Assembly (NCBI RefSeq): GCF_900116865.1
Contig: NZ_FPCD01000002.1
Location: forward strand, 248,001 to 312,000
Length of the DNA: 64,000 nt
Source: Butyrivibrio sp. M55
Lineage (GTDB): Bacteria; Bacillota; Clostridia; Lachnospirales; Lachnospiraceae
Reading direction: 5' to 3'
Shown one piece after another: positions 1-9,768 of the stretch. The notes below the pieces were generated by a model. That model had not been told where the DNA came from. It saw only the letters and a list, made by a program, of their open reading frames with translations, and searched no databases. How positions within the stretch are numbered: position 1 is the first letter of the stretch; each line of letters starts with the position of its first letter. A program made the translations under genes and the position numbers.

Positions 1-1
1 T

Positions 2-895
2 CAGGGCTTTGTTTTTGATATGGGTATCTTTACAAATATTGAACCGGATCATATCGGACCTAACGAGCACAAGGATTTTGAAGACTATATGCATTGCAAA
101 GGTCTTTTGTTCAAACAGTGTAAAGTAGGTATCTGCAATGCCGATGATGTGCATACAGATGATATTCTTGAAGGACATACCTGCGAAGTTGAGACATACG
201 GATTCTCTGAGGGTGCGGATATAAGAGCGATAAATCTTGCATATATCCATAAGCCGGGTCAGCTTGGCGTTTTCTTTGACACAGACGGACTTATAAACAT
301 GCACGCCGAGATAAGAACGCCCGGTAAGTTCAGCGTTTATAACGCACTTTGCGCTATCGCTGTTGCAAGACATTTTGATTGCACACCTGAGGAAATCGCA
401 CCTGCTCTCAAAGAGGCCAAGGTAAAAGGAAGAATTGAGATGGTAAAGGTTTCCGATGACTTTACTCTTATGATAGATTACGCGCACAATGCAATGGCGC
501 TCAAGAGCCTTTTGACAACGCTCAAGGATTATCATCCTAACAGACTTATCTGCCTCTTTGGATGCGGCGGAAACAGAAGCAGATACAGACGCTTTGAGAT
601 GGGTGAAGTAAGTGGAAAGTATGCAGACTTCACAGTTATTACATCTGATAACCCGAGATTTGAAGAGCCTGAAGCCATAATCGATGACATCGAGACAGGT
701 ATGAAGAAGACTGATGGCAAATATATCAAGATAACCGACAGAAAAGAAGCAATCCGCTACGTTATCGAGAACGGCGAGAAGGGAGATATCATTGTTCTTG
801 CCGGAAAAGGTCATGAGGATTATCAGGAAATAAAAGGTGTAAAATATCACATGGATGAAAGAGAATTAATTCAGGAGATATTGGACGAGAAATAA
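2..895 (+). CDS. murE: MurE-type UDP-MurNAc-tripeptide ligase (5' partial)
   Basis: Adds the third amino acid of the peptidoglycan stem peptide in the cytoplasm. The window opens inside the gene: the frame is open from base 2, so the N-terminal UDP-binding part and probably the ATP-binding P-loop are missing and 297 residues remain. Visible Mur ligase signatures are FTNIEPDHIGPNEH near the start, DYAHNAMALKSLL in the middle and AGKGHEDYQ near the end. The DNPRFEEP motif fits the DNPR signature of meso-diaminopimelate-adding MurE, so a DAP-type wall is inferred. A second, divergent MurE-like ligase is possible because DYAHN replaces the commoner DYAHTPD. The gene ends 64 bases before priA. Confidence 0.82.
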   Translation, partial: QGFVFDMGIFTNIEPDHIGPNEHKDFEDYMHCKGLLFKQCKVGICNADDVHTDDILEGHTCEVETYGFSEGADIRAINLAYIHKPGQLGVFFDTDGLINMHAEIRTPGKFSVYNALCAIAVARHFDCTPEEIAPALKEAKVKGRIEMVKVSDDFTLMIDYAHNAMALKSLLTTLKDYHPNRLICLFGCGGNRSRYRRFEMGEVSGKYADFTVITSDNPRFEEPEAIIDDIETGMKKTDGKYIKITDRKEAIRYVIENGEKGDIIVLAGKGHEDYQEIKGVKYHMDERELIQEILDEK

Positions 896-959
896 AATTA
901 GTTTAATTCACTGGACTAATTTATTTACAGAGTATGGTATACCGCATGAAGGAGGGGCT

Positions 960-3218
960 GTGGCCGAGTTAATATACGCTAATGTAATAGTAGACATATC
1001 GCATGAGAAGGTTGACAGGCCCTTTCAGTACCGCATTCCGGACAGGCTTATTGGCAAGGTAGATGTCGGAAGTCCGGTGAACATTCCTTTCGGGCGAGGC
1101 AACAATGTCAGGAAAGGCTATGTTGTCGAACTTACCGACGAGCCTCAGTGGGAAGTGGACAGGATAAAAGAAATCATTGATATAGCCGGAGATACCGTTT
1201 CGGCTGAAGACCTTTCAATGAAGCTTGCGGCCTGGATGAAAAGACATTACGGTTCAACCATGAATGCAGCTCTCCGTACGGTTATTCCTTCGGGAAAAAA
1301 GCAGAACAGGCAGGTTCACAAATATGTTTCGCTTAGAATATCCCAGCGTGATGCGACCGAGTATTACTACGAATGTGTAAGGAAGAAGCAGACGGCAAGG
1401 GAGAGAATCATAAGGGAACTTCTCGATAATCCCGAAGACAGGATCCCTTATGAACTTGTGACAAGTAAGCTGAATGTCACTTCTGCAACATTAAAGAGTC
1501 TTTCGGATAAAGGAATCATCAGGATAGACAGTGAAGAATACTATAGAAATCCTGTTGCCGCAGAAACCACAAGGTATGGGAAAAAGACTCTAAGCGACGA
1601 ACAGCAGAACATTGTTGACAGTGTTATAAGAGATTACGATGAGGGTAAACGAAAGACATACCTGATTCACGGCATAACCGGAAGCGGAAAGACTGAAGTT
1701 TATATAGCGCTCATAGATGAGATTGTAAAAAAGGGAAAACAGGCGATAGTCCTTATTCCTGAGATAGCACTTACATATCAGACACTTATGCGCTTTTACA
1801 GGCATTTTGGAGACAGGGTATCTGTGGTAAATTCCTCTATGTCTCCGGGGGAAAAATTCGATCAGATGGAGAGAGCAAGAACAGGGGATATAGATATAAT
1901 AATAGGTCCCAGATCGGCTCTTTTTACCCCGTTCCCCAATACGGGAATCATCATAATCGACGAGGAGCATGAGACTACCTATAAGAGTGAGACGATGCCC
2001 AAATATCATGCAAGAGAGACCGCGATAGAGCTTGCAAGGCTCGTTCCGGACGGCGCCTGTGTGGTGCTCGGAAGTGCAACACCTTCTCTTGAAGCATATT
2101 ACAAAGCAAAAAGTGGAGAGAACAAGCTTTTTGAACTAACTAAGAGACTTACGGGAGGAACGCTTCCTACCGTTGAGATAGCGGATCTTAGGGAAGAACT
2201 CAGAAAAGGTAATAGATCTATTTTTTCCCTGAGATTGCAGGAACTTCTGGATGACAGAATTAAAAAGGGTGAGCAGGCGATGCTCTTTATCAACAGGCGA
2301 GGGCTTGCGGGATTTGTTTCCTGCAGGTCTTGTGGTCATGTGTTTAAATGTCCTCACTGCGATGTGTCTTTGTCGGAGCACAGGGGAGGCAGGCTTGTCT
2401 GCCATTACTGCGGATATGAGGAGCCTGTAAAGAAGATATGTCCCAAGTGCGGATCAAAGTTCGTGTCTTCGTTTAGGGCAGGAACACAGCAGATTGAGGA
2501 CGAGGTCAAAAAGTTCTGGCCTGATGCCAGAGTTCTTCGAATGGACGCGGATACAACGAGGACAAAAGGAAGTTATGAGAAGATTTTGTCCGCATTCGCA
2601 AATAAGGAAGCGGATGTTCTCGTGGGAACGCAGATGATAGTCAAAGGACACGATTTTCCCAATGTTACGCTTGTAGGTGTGCTTGCCGCGGATATGTCGC
2701 TCTATGCTTCGGATTACAGAGCAAGTGAGAGGACTTTCCAGCTTCTTACGCAGGCCGCAGGAAGAGCAGGAAGAGGAGACAGGGCAGGAAACGTAGTTAT
2801 TCAGAGCTATCAGCCCGACCACTACAGCATTCAGACGGCGGCAAAGCAGGATTACGATGCCTTCTATGCTGAAGAAATCGCATATAGGGACATCTTGAGA
2901 TATCCTCCAATCTCTCATATGATGTCAGTTCAGATCCAGAGTAGGGATGAAGAAGAGGGAATGGCATTTTCAAACAGGCTACGAGCTCTTATGGAGCAAC
3001 AGCATATTCAAAATGCTGTATTTATCGGGCCGGCGCTTGCTACGATCGGCAGGATCAACGATGTGTACAGAATTGCTGTGTACGTTAAGCTTGATGACTA
3101 TGACGGCCTGATTCTCCTAAAAGATGTACTTGAGAAATACATAAAAGACCTGCAGGATTCCGGCAGGCTTAAGACTATATCGGTTCAGTTTGATTTTGAT
3201 CCGGTAAATGGGTTCTGA
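960..3218 (+). CDS. priA: Primosomal replication restart helicase PriA
   Basis: Superfamily 2 DNA helicase that reloads the replisome at stalled forks. The 752-residue product has the full family layout: an N-terminal DNA-binding region, Walker A HGITGSGKTEVYI, the DEEH box IIDEEHETTYK, a zinc region with paired cysteines (CRSCGHVFKCPHC, CHYCGY, CPKCGS) and helicase C motifs ending in AAGRAGRGDRAG. The start is GTG at 960, chosen because a strong GGAGGGG lies just upstream and the protein begins MAELIYANVIVD as in relatives. It heads a priA-def-fmt-yugP order that is common in Firmicutes. Length is normal and nothing is missing. Confidence 0.97.
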   Translation: MAELIYANVIVDISHEKVDRPFQYRIPDRLIGKVDVGSPVNIPFGRGNNVRKGYVVELTDEPQWEVDRIKEIIDIAGDTVSAEDLSMKLAAWMKRHYGSTMNAALRTVIPSGKKQNRQVHKYVSLRISQRDATEYYYECVRKKQTARERIIRELLDNPEDRIPYELVTSKLNVTSATLKSLSDKGIIRIDSEEYYRNPVAAETTRYGKKTLSDEQQNIVDSVIRDYDEGKRKTYLIHGITGSGKTEVYIALIDEIVKKGKQAIVLIPEIALTYQTLMRFYRHFGDRVSVVNSSMSPGEKFDQMERARTGDIDIIIGPRSALFTPFPNTGIIIIDEEHETTYKSETMPKYHARETAIELARLVPDGACVVLGSATPSLEAYYKAKSGENKLFELTKRLTGGTLPTVEIADLREELRKGNRSIFSLRLQELLDDRIKKGEQAMLFINRRGLAGFVSCRSCGHVFKCPHCDVSLSEHRGGRLVCHYCGYEEPVKKICPKCGSKFVSSFRAGTQQIEDEVKKFWPDARVLRMDADTTRTKGSYEKILSAFANKEADVLVGTQMIVKGHDFPNVTLVGVLAADMSLYASDYRASERTFQLLTQAAGRAGRGDRAGNVVIQSYQPDHYSIQTAAKQDYDAFYAEEIAYRDILRYPPISHMMSVQIQSRDEEEGMAFSNRLRALMEQQHIQNAVFIGPALATIGRINDVYRIAVYVKLDDYDGLILLKDVLEKYIKDLQDSGRLKTISVQFDFDPVNGF

Positions 3219-3331
3219 TCGGTGCTATTGCAGTATATAAAATGATTTGATAATAGCGTGGGAGCGTTTTATAATAAGCAAGAATGTAATATATTGATGT
3301 TTTAAAAGCAGTAGAATTAAAGGAGACCGAA

Positions 3332-3826
3332 ATGGCACTTAGAACTATAAGAGAATACGGCGACAATGTACTTGAGAGCCGTTGCAAAGAAGTAAAAGAG
3401 ATCACGCCCAGGATAAAAGAACTTGTGCAGGACATGATCGACACCATGTATGAGGCAAACGGTGTCGGACTTGCTGCTCCGCAGGTTGGAATACTTAAAA
3501 GAGTATTTGTTATAGATGTATCTCCTGAGGGTGATTCACCGATAGTATTTATCAATCCTGAGATACTTGAGACAAGCGGAGAGCAGACCGGATATGAAGG
3601 ATGTCTTTCACTTCCCGGAAAATCAGGAATCGTAACAAGACCTAATTATGTAAAAGCTAAAGCAATCAATCTTGAAGGCGAAGAGTTTATTATAGAAGGC
3701 GAAGAGCTCATGGCCAGAGCGATTCTTCACGAAAACGATCACCTTGACGGACATATGTATGTTGAAAAAGTTGAGGGCGAGCTTGTAGATAACGAAGATC
3801 TCATGGCTGAAAATGAGGATGCGTAA
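3332..3826 (+). CDS. def: Peptide deformylase
   Basis: Removes the formyl group from the N-terminal methionine of new proteins. The 164-residue product carries the three deformylase motifs: GVGLAAPQVG (motif 1), EGCLSLPG with the metal-binding cysteine (motif 2) and HENDHLDG, the HExxH metal site (motif 3, with Asn where many relatives have Leu). AAAGGAGACC precedes the ATG. It is followed after two bases by fmt, which makes the formyl-Met-tRNA, the usual functional pairing. The acidic C-terminal tail (about 20 residues) is typical of clostridial forms. Confidence 0.97.
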   Translation: MALRTIREYGDNVLESRCKEVKEITPRIKELVQDMIDTMYEANGVGLAAPQVGILKRVFVIDVSPEGDSPIVFINPEILETSGEQTGYEGCLSLPGKSGIVTRPNYVKAKAINLEGEEFIIEGEELMARAILHENDHLDGHMYVEKVEGELVDNEDLMAENEDA

Positions 3827-3828
3827 AT

Positions 3829-4794
3829 ATGAAAATAATTTTTATGGGTACGCCTGATTTTGCGGCGAGCGCTTTGGAAAAAATAGCAGAAGCGGGGCAT
3901 GAGATAACTCTGGTTGTTACACAGCCCGATAAGCCAAAGGGCAGAAGCGGCGAACTTCAGGTTTCGGATGTTAAGGCATGTGCTCTGAAACATGGTTTTC
4001 CTGTGTTTCAGCCTGAAAGAATAAAGCTTCCCGAGAATGTTGATTATTTAAAAAACTACGAGGCTGACATATACGTTGTTGCGGCGTTTGGACAGATTCT
4101 TTCTCAGGAAATCCTTGATATTCCGAAGTTTGGATGTGTAAATATCCATGCGTCACTTCTTCCGAAGTACAGGGGCGCGGCGCCTATTCAGCAGGCAATT
4201 ATCGACGGAGAGAAGACAACCGGCGTTACGATAATGCAGATGGCAGCAGGTATGGATACCGGAGATATACTTCTTCAGAGAGAAATACCTATAGATGACA
4301 ATGAGACAGGCGGCGGTCTGTTTGATAAGTTGTCAGAGCTTGGTGCAGAGCTTATTGTAGAGGCACTTCCCAAGATAGAGCGAGGCGAGCTTACACCTGT
4401 TCCGCAGGATGAAGAGCTTGCGACGAAGTGTGGGAAACTCTCCAAGAACATGGGAAAAATAGATTTTAATAAGAGCGCGGTGGATATAAGGAATCTTGTA
4501 AGAGGCCTTAATCCCTGGCCCAGTGCATTTACCCGTCTTGACGGTAAGATGCTTAAGATTTGGGTGGCCGATGCTGTTGATGATAAGAATGCAAAAGAAA
4601 TTGCGGGAAATGCGGAAGTTTTGAAGAACGCTGCAGCCGGATCGGTTTCTTTTGTTACTAAAGATACCATTGGCGTGGCAACCGGAAAAGGAACTTTGGT
4701 TTTAAAAGAAGTTCAGCTTGAAGGCAAAAAGAGAATGCTTGTGAAAGATTTTTTACTTGGAAACAAGGTAGAAATCGGAACTAAGCTTGGATAA
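3829..4794 (+). CDS. fmt: Methionyl-tRNA formyltransferase
   Basis: Transfers a formyl group from 10-formyl-tetrahydrofolate to Met-tRNA(fMet) for initiation. The 321-residue length is normal. Visible features are the Rossmann start MKIIFMGTPDFAA, the catalytic region NIHASLLPKYRGAAPIQQAI (Asn/His) with TGVTIMQMAAGMDTGDIL downstream, and the C-terminal OB-like domain from about residue 205 (LVRGLNPWPSAFT). It starts two bases after the def stop codon, so translational coupling is likely. Confidence 0.97.
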   Translation: MKIIFMGTPDFAASALEKIAEAGHEITLVVTQPDKPKGRSGELQVSDVKACALKHGFPVFQPERIKLPENVDYLKNYEADIYVVAAFGQILSQEILDIPKFGCVNIHASLLPKYRGAAPIQQAIIDGEKTTGVTIMQMAAGMDTGDILLQREIPIDDNETGGGLFDKLSELGAELIVEALPKIERGELTPVPQDEELATKCGKLSKNMGKIDFNKSAVDIRNLVRGLNPWPSAFTRLDGKMLKIWVADAVDDKNAKEIAGNAEVLKNAAAGSVSFVTKDTIGVATGKGTLVLKEVQLEGKKRMLVKDFLLGNKVEIGTKLG

Positions 4795-4867
4795 TTACAC
4801 ATGCGGATAGTACGCTGATGTGATAAATCATGAATTAAGTAATATACCGGAATCGGAGGTGAATTAT

Positions 4868-5584
4868 ATGGGTTACGGTTATGGAAGCAGAGTGATGTAT
4901 GGATACGGATTTGATCCGATGTATATTCTTGTGATAATAATGGGTATTTTGTGCATTGTCGCAAGCCACAGGGTTTCATCTGTTTATAAAAAATATGAGA
5001 GAATTCGCAGTATGTCTAACATGACAGGTGCACAGGTTGCGGCTGAGATCCTTAGAAGAAACGGGATCACAGATGTTATGATCCAGCACGTTAGCGGTAA
5101 TCTCACGGATCATTATGATCCAAAGGCAAAAGTTATCCGTCTTTCGGATGCGACATACAATTCGAGCAGTGTTGCGGCGATAGGAGTTGCGGCGCATGAG
5201 TGCGGTCATGTTTGTCAGCATTATTACGGCTATGTACCTCTTAAGATAAGGACGGCAATAGTTCCTGCTGCCAATATCGGTTCAAAAGCAGGAATTCCGC
5301 TTATTTTCCTTGGTATGCTGGTAAGTCTTTCACCGCTTATTACTTTGGGAATTTGGATTTTCTCACTGGCGGTTTTGTTCCAGCTTGTAACACTTCCGGT
5401 AGAGTTTGATGCTTCTCACAGAGCGCTTGTAATGCTTGAAGAGTACGGAATTCTCGGCTACGAGGAAGTTAAGGATTCAAGAAAAGTTCTTTCGGCTGCT
5501 GCAATGACATATGTTGCAAGTGCAGCGGCAGCAGTAGTACAGCTTCTTAGACTTGTTCTCTTGAACGGCAGAAGGAGAAATTGA
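4868..5584 (+). CDS. YugP-type membrane zinc metallopeptidase
   Basis: Predicted integral membrane neutral zinc peptidase of the YugP family; substrate unknown. The 238-residue protein has a Gly/Tyr-rich N-terminus, a first membrane segment (about residues 15-35), the zinc motif AAHECGHVCQH (HExxH type) and two further hydrophobic segments around residues 135-180, with a second Glu region LPVEFDASHRA that probably supplies the third ligand. The ATG at 4868 was chosen because GGAGGTG sits seven bases upstream; an in-frame GTG at 4820 has no ribosome site. It ends the priA-def-fmt block and is followed by a terminator. Confidence 0.9.
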   Translation: MGYGYGSRVMYGYGFDPMYILVIIMGILCIVASHRVSSVYKKYERIRSMSNMTGAQVAAEILRRNGITDVMIQHVSGNLTDHYDPKAKVIRLSDATYNSSSVAAIGVAAHECGHVCQHYYGYVPLKIRTAIVPAANIGSKAGIPLIFLGMLVSLSPLITLGIWIFSLAVLFQLVTLPVEFDASHRALVMLEEYGILGYEEVKDSRKVLSAAAMTYVASAAAAVVQLLRLVLLNGRRRN

Positions 5585-5603
5585 AAATAGTTCAAATGTT
5601 TGA

Positions 5604-5638
5604 GAGTGTTATCTTAGTGCGAGATAGCACTCTTTTTT
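5604..5638 (+). terminator. Rho-independent terminator after the yugP-like gene
   Basis: An 11-base stem, GAGTGTTATCT with AGATAGCACTC (one G-U pair), encloses a 7-base loop and is followed by six T residues. It closes the priA-def-fmt-yugP transcript. Confidence 0.92.
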
Positions 5639-5749
5639 GAATAGAAAATTTGAAAGATGATTTAAAAGTTGCAATTCATCACGTTACCCTGCTAAAATAT
5701 ATTTTGTGTTGTTGTTGAAGAAATATAAAACAGGAGCGGTGAAGACGTC

Positions 5750-6487
5750 ATGAAACGACTTAATTCGAACCACCTGAAGTTACTTGCGATAATCGCAATG
5801 ACCGTAGATCATGCAACAGATCTTTTTTATCCTTCATTTCCGGCGTTACCGATGCCGTTTATTCTTCACGTTATAGGCAGGCTCACGGCGCCTATCATGT
5901 GGTTCTTTGTGGCGGAAGGATACCATTATACTCATAATTTAAAGAACTATATGTCGCGACTTGGTATATTTGCGCTTGTTTCGCATTTTGCATATTGTTT
6001 CGCGTTCGGAATGAGTTATGTTCCGTTCAAAACGGGAATCTTCAATCAGACAAGTGTCATGTATCCGCTGTTTATCGCGGTTGTTGTTCTGTGGCTGCAG
6101 GATAACGATGCTATGAACAAAACAATCAAACATATTTTTATATTTGTTTTGATATGGTCTGCATTTCCTGCGGATTGGAGCTGTATCGCGGTTCTTTCAA
6201 TTATCGGGATTTACAGAAACAGAGGCAATTTAAAGAAGCAGACCGCAGCTATGATGGCGTGGGTGCTTCTGTATGCTGTTGTTTCATTCCTTTTTGTCAG
6301 CAAGATTCATGGAATACTGGAATTATTTGTTATAATCGTTTATCCCGTTATGAAGTGTTACAACGGAGAGCGAGGGAAGGTGCGATGGCTTAAGTGGTTT
6401 TTCTACATTTACTATCCGGCGCATCTGATAATTATCGGAATTATTCGTATGTTAATGTATGGAGATGTTTGCATTTTGCAGTTCTAG
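5750..6487 (+). CDS. TraX-family membrane protein
   Basis: Multi-pass membrane protein of 245 residues matching the TraX family, whose F-plasmid member N-acetylates pilin. Chromosomal relatives in Firmicutes have no settled role and probably act as acyltransferases. Seen: N-terminal LKLLAIIAMTVDHATDLF with the conserved DH pair, then GRLTAPIMWFFVAEGYHYT, and seven to eight hydrophobic segments ending in YYPAHLIIIGIIRML. AGGAG lies 13 bases before the ATG, a rather long spacing. No other transfer gene is nearby, so this is not evidence of a conjugative element. Confidence 0.8.
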   Translation: MKRLNSNHLKLLAIIAMTVDHATDLFYPSFPALPMPFILHVIGRLTAPIMWFFVAEGYHYTHNLKNYMSRLGIFALVSHFAYCFAFGMSYVPFKTGIFNQTSVMYPLFIAVVVLWLQDNDAMNKTIKHIFIFVLIWSAFPADWSCIAVLSIIGIYRNRGNLKKQTAAMMAWVLLYAVVSFLFVSKIHGILELFVIIVYPVMKCYNGERGKVRWLKWFFYIYYPAHLIIIGIIRMLMYGDVCILQF

Positions 6488-6514
6488 ATATTAGCAAGAA
6501 AAGAGGAGACAGTC

Positions 6515-7237
6515 ATGGGAAATATAATTCTTGAAGCAAAATCAATAAGCAAAAAGTTCGATGAAAGAAATGTACTTAATGAGGTGAGCCTTTCAATCGA
6601 AAAAGGCCATTTTATCGCAATATTGGGACATAGCGGATCGGGAAAATCGACGCTTCTTAATGTACTTTCAACAATACTTACTCCGACAAAGGGTGAAGTT
6701 CTATACAACGGAAAAAGCATTACGCGCTATTCAAAAGGAGAAATCGCAAATCTCAGAAGAGACAAGATAGGCTTTGTTTTCCAGCACTATATGCTTCTTC
6801 CGAATCTTACTGTCAGGGAGAATATTTTCCTTGGAGCGGAGAAAAGAAATAGTTATGAAAAAGACAAGACGGATATGAAGGATCTCGAGGAGCTGTGCGC
6901 ACTTCTTGGAATAGATAAGTATCTTGACGAGTATCCTTTTAAGCTTTCGGGAGGCGAGCAGCAAAGAGTTTGCATTGCAAGAGCTGTCGCAAAAAATCCT
7001 GAGATCTTGTTCTGCGATGAGGCAACGGGAGCGCTTGATAAGGACAACAGTATCAATATCGTTAAGCTCCTTCATGAGATAAAAAAGAAATTCGGAACCA
7101 CGATATTTTTTACCACACATAACAGAGAAATCGCAAAAACAGCCGACAGGGTGCTTGTGCTCGAAGACGGAAATATCATAAACGATTATATGAACGACGA
7201 GATCATTGAGCCTGACGCAATGGCATGGGGGATTTGA
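6515..7237 (+). CDS. ABC transporter ATP-binding protein (MacB/LolD type)
   Basis: ATPase of an exporter or mechanotransmission ABC system. In its 240 residues are Walker A GHSGSGKSTLLN, the Q-loop region FVFQHYMLLPNLTVREN (typical of the MacB/LolD/FtsE class), signature LSGGEQQRVCIARA and Walker B ILFCDEATGALD. GAGGAG precedes the ATG. The next gene encodes the FtsX-type permease and starts five bases after the stop (an ATG inside the ATPase end is less likely). Cargo is unknown; it may serve antimicrobial peptide or lipid export, or act with the nearby polyketide pathway, which is inference only. Confidence 0.93.
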   Translation: MGNIILEAKSISKKFDERNVLNEVSLSIEKGHFIAILGHSGSGKSTLLNVLSTILTPTKGEVLYNGKSITRYSKGEIANLRRDKIGFVFQHYMLLPNLTVRENIFLGAEKRNSYEKDKTDMKDLEELCALLGIDKYLDEYPFKLSGGEQQRVCIARAVAKNPEILFCDEATGALDKDNSINIVKLLHEIKKKFGTTIFFTTHNREIAKTADRVLVLEDGNIINDYMNDEIIEPDAMAWGI

Positions 7238-7242
7238 GTACA

Positions 7243-8979
7243 ATGAAATTACTTTACAAGCATATTAAAAAAGATTTTCTTGCCAAAAAGACAATGATGG
7301 CAATTCTGTCTTTGTTTTTGATAGGTACATCCTTTCTGCATTATTTTGTTCATTTTTCTGCTGATAAAAATTTAAAGATATACAGAAAGCTTGATCAAGC
7401 GGCTCTTGCCGAGAACGAGCTCAAGTTTATTAACGCGCTGGAGATCAATGAAACTCTGATTCGCAATATGACAACGGCGATGCTCACAGTTTTTCTTTTG
7501 ATATTATTTCTTTTTTTGACAAATACCATAAAGAAAAATCAGGCAAAAATGGGACTTTTGCAGTCACTTGGATATACAACTTTGAGCATAGCACTACAGA
7601 CTTCTACTTTATTTTCTGTAGTATCTTGGATTACGGCTTTGATAGGGATTATTACCGGCTATTTTGGTTCAAGCATACTTATGTCCGCATATAAGCAGAC
7701 ATACATGGTAGATTCTATTTCAAAGGGGATAAGCTTTTCGTCATTCATTTATCCATTTGCTTGGGGAGCGTATATATATATCGTGACAGTTATAGCATAT
7801 ATGCTATCGGCCAACAAGGAAGTTGCGCTACTTATGAAAAAAGCTGACAGCTCAGCCGCAAAGCCCGGATTTGTTGAGAAGGTCATCGGCTTTTTCAAGC
7901 TGAAAGGCGGATATAAGTACAAGCTTACTTTGAAGAATATAAGTGAGTTGTTGCTTCTTATCACTGCGATTGTTACGTTTGGAATCATGTTTGTTCTGAG
8001 TGTTTCCCTGCTTCTTAGCAGCAGAGAGATTATGGGATCGCAGCGCGAAGGAAGAGAATACAGCTACATTACTGAGTATGATGAGATGAAAACAATCGAG
8101 TCCGAAGCGACAGAGGTTACTTCATCAGATAACACTGACAATTTGGCATATTACCTCAAACTCAACGCGGAAATAAATCATAACGGCGAAAAGATATCCT
8201 ACAACATTATAGGTATCGACAGCGATAACGGGCTCTTTAGCCTGTATGATAAAAAGCATAATAAAATCGATATTTCAAACGAACAGGGAGTTGTACTTAA
8301 TCCCGAGCTTGCTGAGAACTACGGAATCAAGGTCGGCGATAAATTAAACATTGAGATAGACGGAAGGGCAGTAGAGCTCGAAACAACGAGTATTGCGAGA
8401 AACGCCGGAATAAAAAGCATGTACGTTTCAAAAGAAAAACTTGCTGCGTTAATGGATGTTGATAATGCAGTATATAACGGCACTTTGTCAAAAGCTTCAT
8501 TGGATGAGGGCGCAAGTACTCTTTATGAAGACAAGATGGAGGCGCTTTCAAGAGATCAGACTTCCAATAAAGCTAGCGCGATAATAAATCAGAGCATCGG
8601 CGTGGCGACCGGATGCCTTCTCATTTTCCTTGCGATATTTATAGGACTGTCAGGAAACACAGAGAGCATCCTGATTTTTGACCTGCTTGGATATGACAAT
8701 AAGAAGATAAACAGTATACTTCTTGATCCGTACCTTATCGTATCGAATATAATCTTTTTCCTATCGATTCCGATATGCATATATGCGGCGAGAAAAATAC
8801 AGATAAATACGTCCTTTGCAACCGGTGATTATATGCCGTTTCAAGTTTCAGGTTTTACGATTGTCTATATGTTTGTTATATTAAACATAATCTGTTTCCT
8901 TGTAAGAGCAGTTTTTACAAGAAAGATAAAGAAGATAATCGAAGGAGAAAAGCAAGCGGAGTACTTGTCTGAGTGGTGA
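7243..8979 (+). CDS. FtsX-like ABC transporter permease
   Basis: Membrane partner of the preceding ATPase, 578 residues. A first membrane segment near residues 18-35 is followed by three more between about 75 and 195, another near 230-260, a large extracytoplasmic domain of roughly 180 residues (about 265-455), and a C-terminal set of segments. This matches the FtsX/MacB-like fold with an external domain. The ATG at 7243 was chosen over 7225, which overlaps the ATPase gene; a GGGGG run lies about eleven bases upstream. Only one permease is present, so a homodimer is expected. Confidence 0.85.
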   Translation: MKLLYKHIKKDFLAKKTMMAILSLFLIGTSFLHYFVHFSADKNLKIYRKLDQAALAENELKFINALEINETLIRNMTTAMLTVFLLILFLFLTNTIKKNQAKMGLLQSLGYTTLSIALQTSTLFSVVSWITALIGIITGYFGSSILMSAYKQTYMVDSISKGISFSSFIYPFAWGAYIYIVTVIAYMLSANKEVALLMKKADSSAAKPGFVEKVIGFFKLKGGYKYKLTLKNISELLLLITAIVTFGIMFVLSVSLLLSSREIMGSQREGREYSYITEYDEMKTIESEATEVTSSDNTDNLAYYLKLNAEINHNGEKISYNIIGIDSDNGLFSLYDKKHNKIDISNEQGVVLNPELAENYGIKVGDKLNIEIDGRAVELETTSIARNAGIKSMYVSKEKLAALMDVDNAVYNGTLSKASLDEGASTLYEDKMEALSRDQTSNKASAIINQSIGVATGCLLIFLAIFIGLSGNTESILIFDLLGYDNKKINSILLDPYLIVSNIIFFLSIPICIYAARKIQINTSFATGDYMPFQVSGFTIVYMFVILNIICFLVRAVFTRKIKKIIEGEKQAEYLSEW

Positions 8980-8985
8980 TTACCT

Positions 8986-9684
8986 ATGCAGGTTTATGTA
9001 ATAAATGCATTAAATGAATTAAGCGATGAAGAATTTGAGAACTCGCTGTCTAAGGTCGAGCCTGAGCATAAAGACAGGATAATGAGATTTCATTTCATTG
9101 AGGACAAAAAGAGAGCTCTCGCAGGGATTCTTTTATCTGAATATGCGATAGGCGAGGCGTTTGGCATTCAGAAGGACGAGATAAGGTTTGAAAAAAATAA
9201 GTACGGAAAGCCACACGTGATAGGAAAGAGCGGTGTTCATTTTAATATCTCACATTCCGGTAACTATGTTGTATGCGCGGTAGGCAGCAGTCCTGTAGGA
9301 ATCGATGTTCAGGAACACAAGAGCGGCGGACTTGATATAGCGGACAGATTCTTTTCTAAGGAAGAAAAAGATGCGCTTAAAAGAGCTTCGGATTCGAATG
9401 ATGAAAAACAAAAACTCTTCTACGACATGTGGAGCCTTAAAGAGTCTTACATAAAGTGCATCGGCATGGGGCTGTCCAAGCCTCTTGATGAGTTTGGAAT
9501 CGTAAAAAAAGACGGAGAGTACAAGCTGTGTGAAAATGGTGAAGAATCCGGTGAGTATCATTTTATGAGATATGAATTTGCCGGGGATTACAGCCTATGC
9601 GTTTGCTCAAAAGAGACCGGGATTCCGGATGAATATACGGTAGTATCTTACGAAGAAATTGCAGGTTATAGTAAGCTGCATTGA
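8986..9684 (+). CDS. Sfp-type 4'-phosphopantetheinyl transferase
   Basis: Activates acyl or peptidyl carrier proteins by attaching phosphopantetheine to a serine. The 232-residue protein has the Sfp-class motifs: HFNISHSGNYVVCAV, PVGIDVQEH (Mg-binding Asp/Glu) and FYDMWSLKESYIKCIGMGL (W-x-L-K-E-x-x-x-K). It starts six bases after the ABC permease, so the three genes probably share a transcript. This is one of two PPTases within 11 kb; the other lies inside the polyketide operon. It could serve the same tandem ACPs or another carrier protein elsewhere. Confidence 0.92.
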   Translation: MQVYVINALNELSDEEFENSLSKVEPEHKDRIMRFHFIEDKKRALAGILLSEYAIGEAFGIQKDEIRFEKNKYGKPHVIGKSGVHFNISHSGNYVVCAVGSSPVGIDVQEHKSGGLDIADRFFSKEEKDALKRASDSNDEKQKLFYDMWSLKESYIKCIGMGLSKPLDEFGIVKKDGEYKLCENGEESGEYHFMRYEFAGDYSLCVCSKETGIPDEYTVVSYEEIAGYSKLH

Positions 9685-9699
9685 ATACGAAAAAAGAAC

Positions 9700-9743
9700 A
9701 AAGTGCGTATTTTGTTATAGATAAAACAAGATACGCACTTTTT
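9700..9743. terminator. Bidirectional terminator between the PPTase and tetR
   Basis: A 17-base inverted repeat (AAAGTGCGTATTTTGTT with AACAAGATACGCACTTT, one G-U pair) with an 8-base loop lies between convergent genes. T-runs flank it on the right and A-runs on the left, so it can stop transcription from both sides. Confidence 0.9.
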
Positions 9744-9768
9744 AAATAAACAATTATGAGCCCAATCA

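Noticed and set aside
5750-6487. TraX as a sign of a conjugative element
   Set aside because: No relaxase, coupling protein, pilus or integrase genes are in the window, and chromosomal TraX-like genes are common in Firmicutes.
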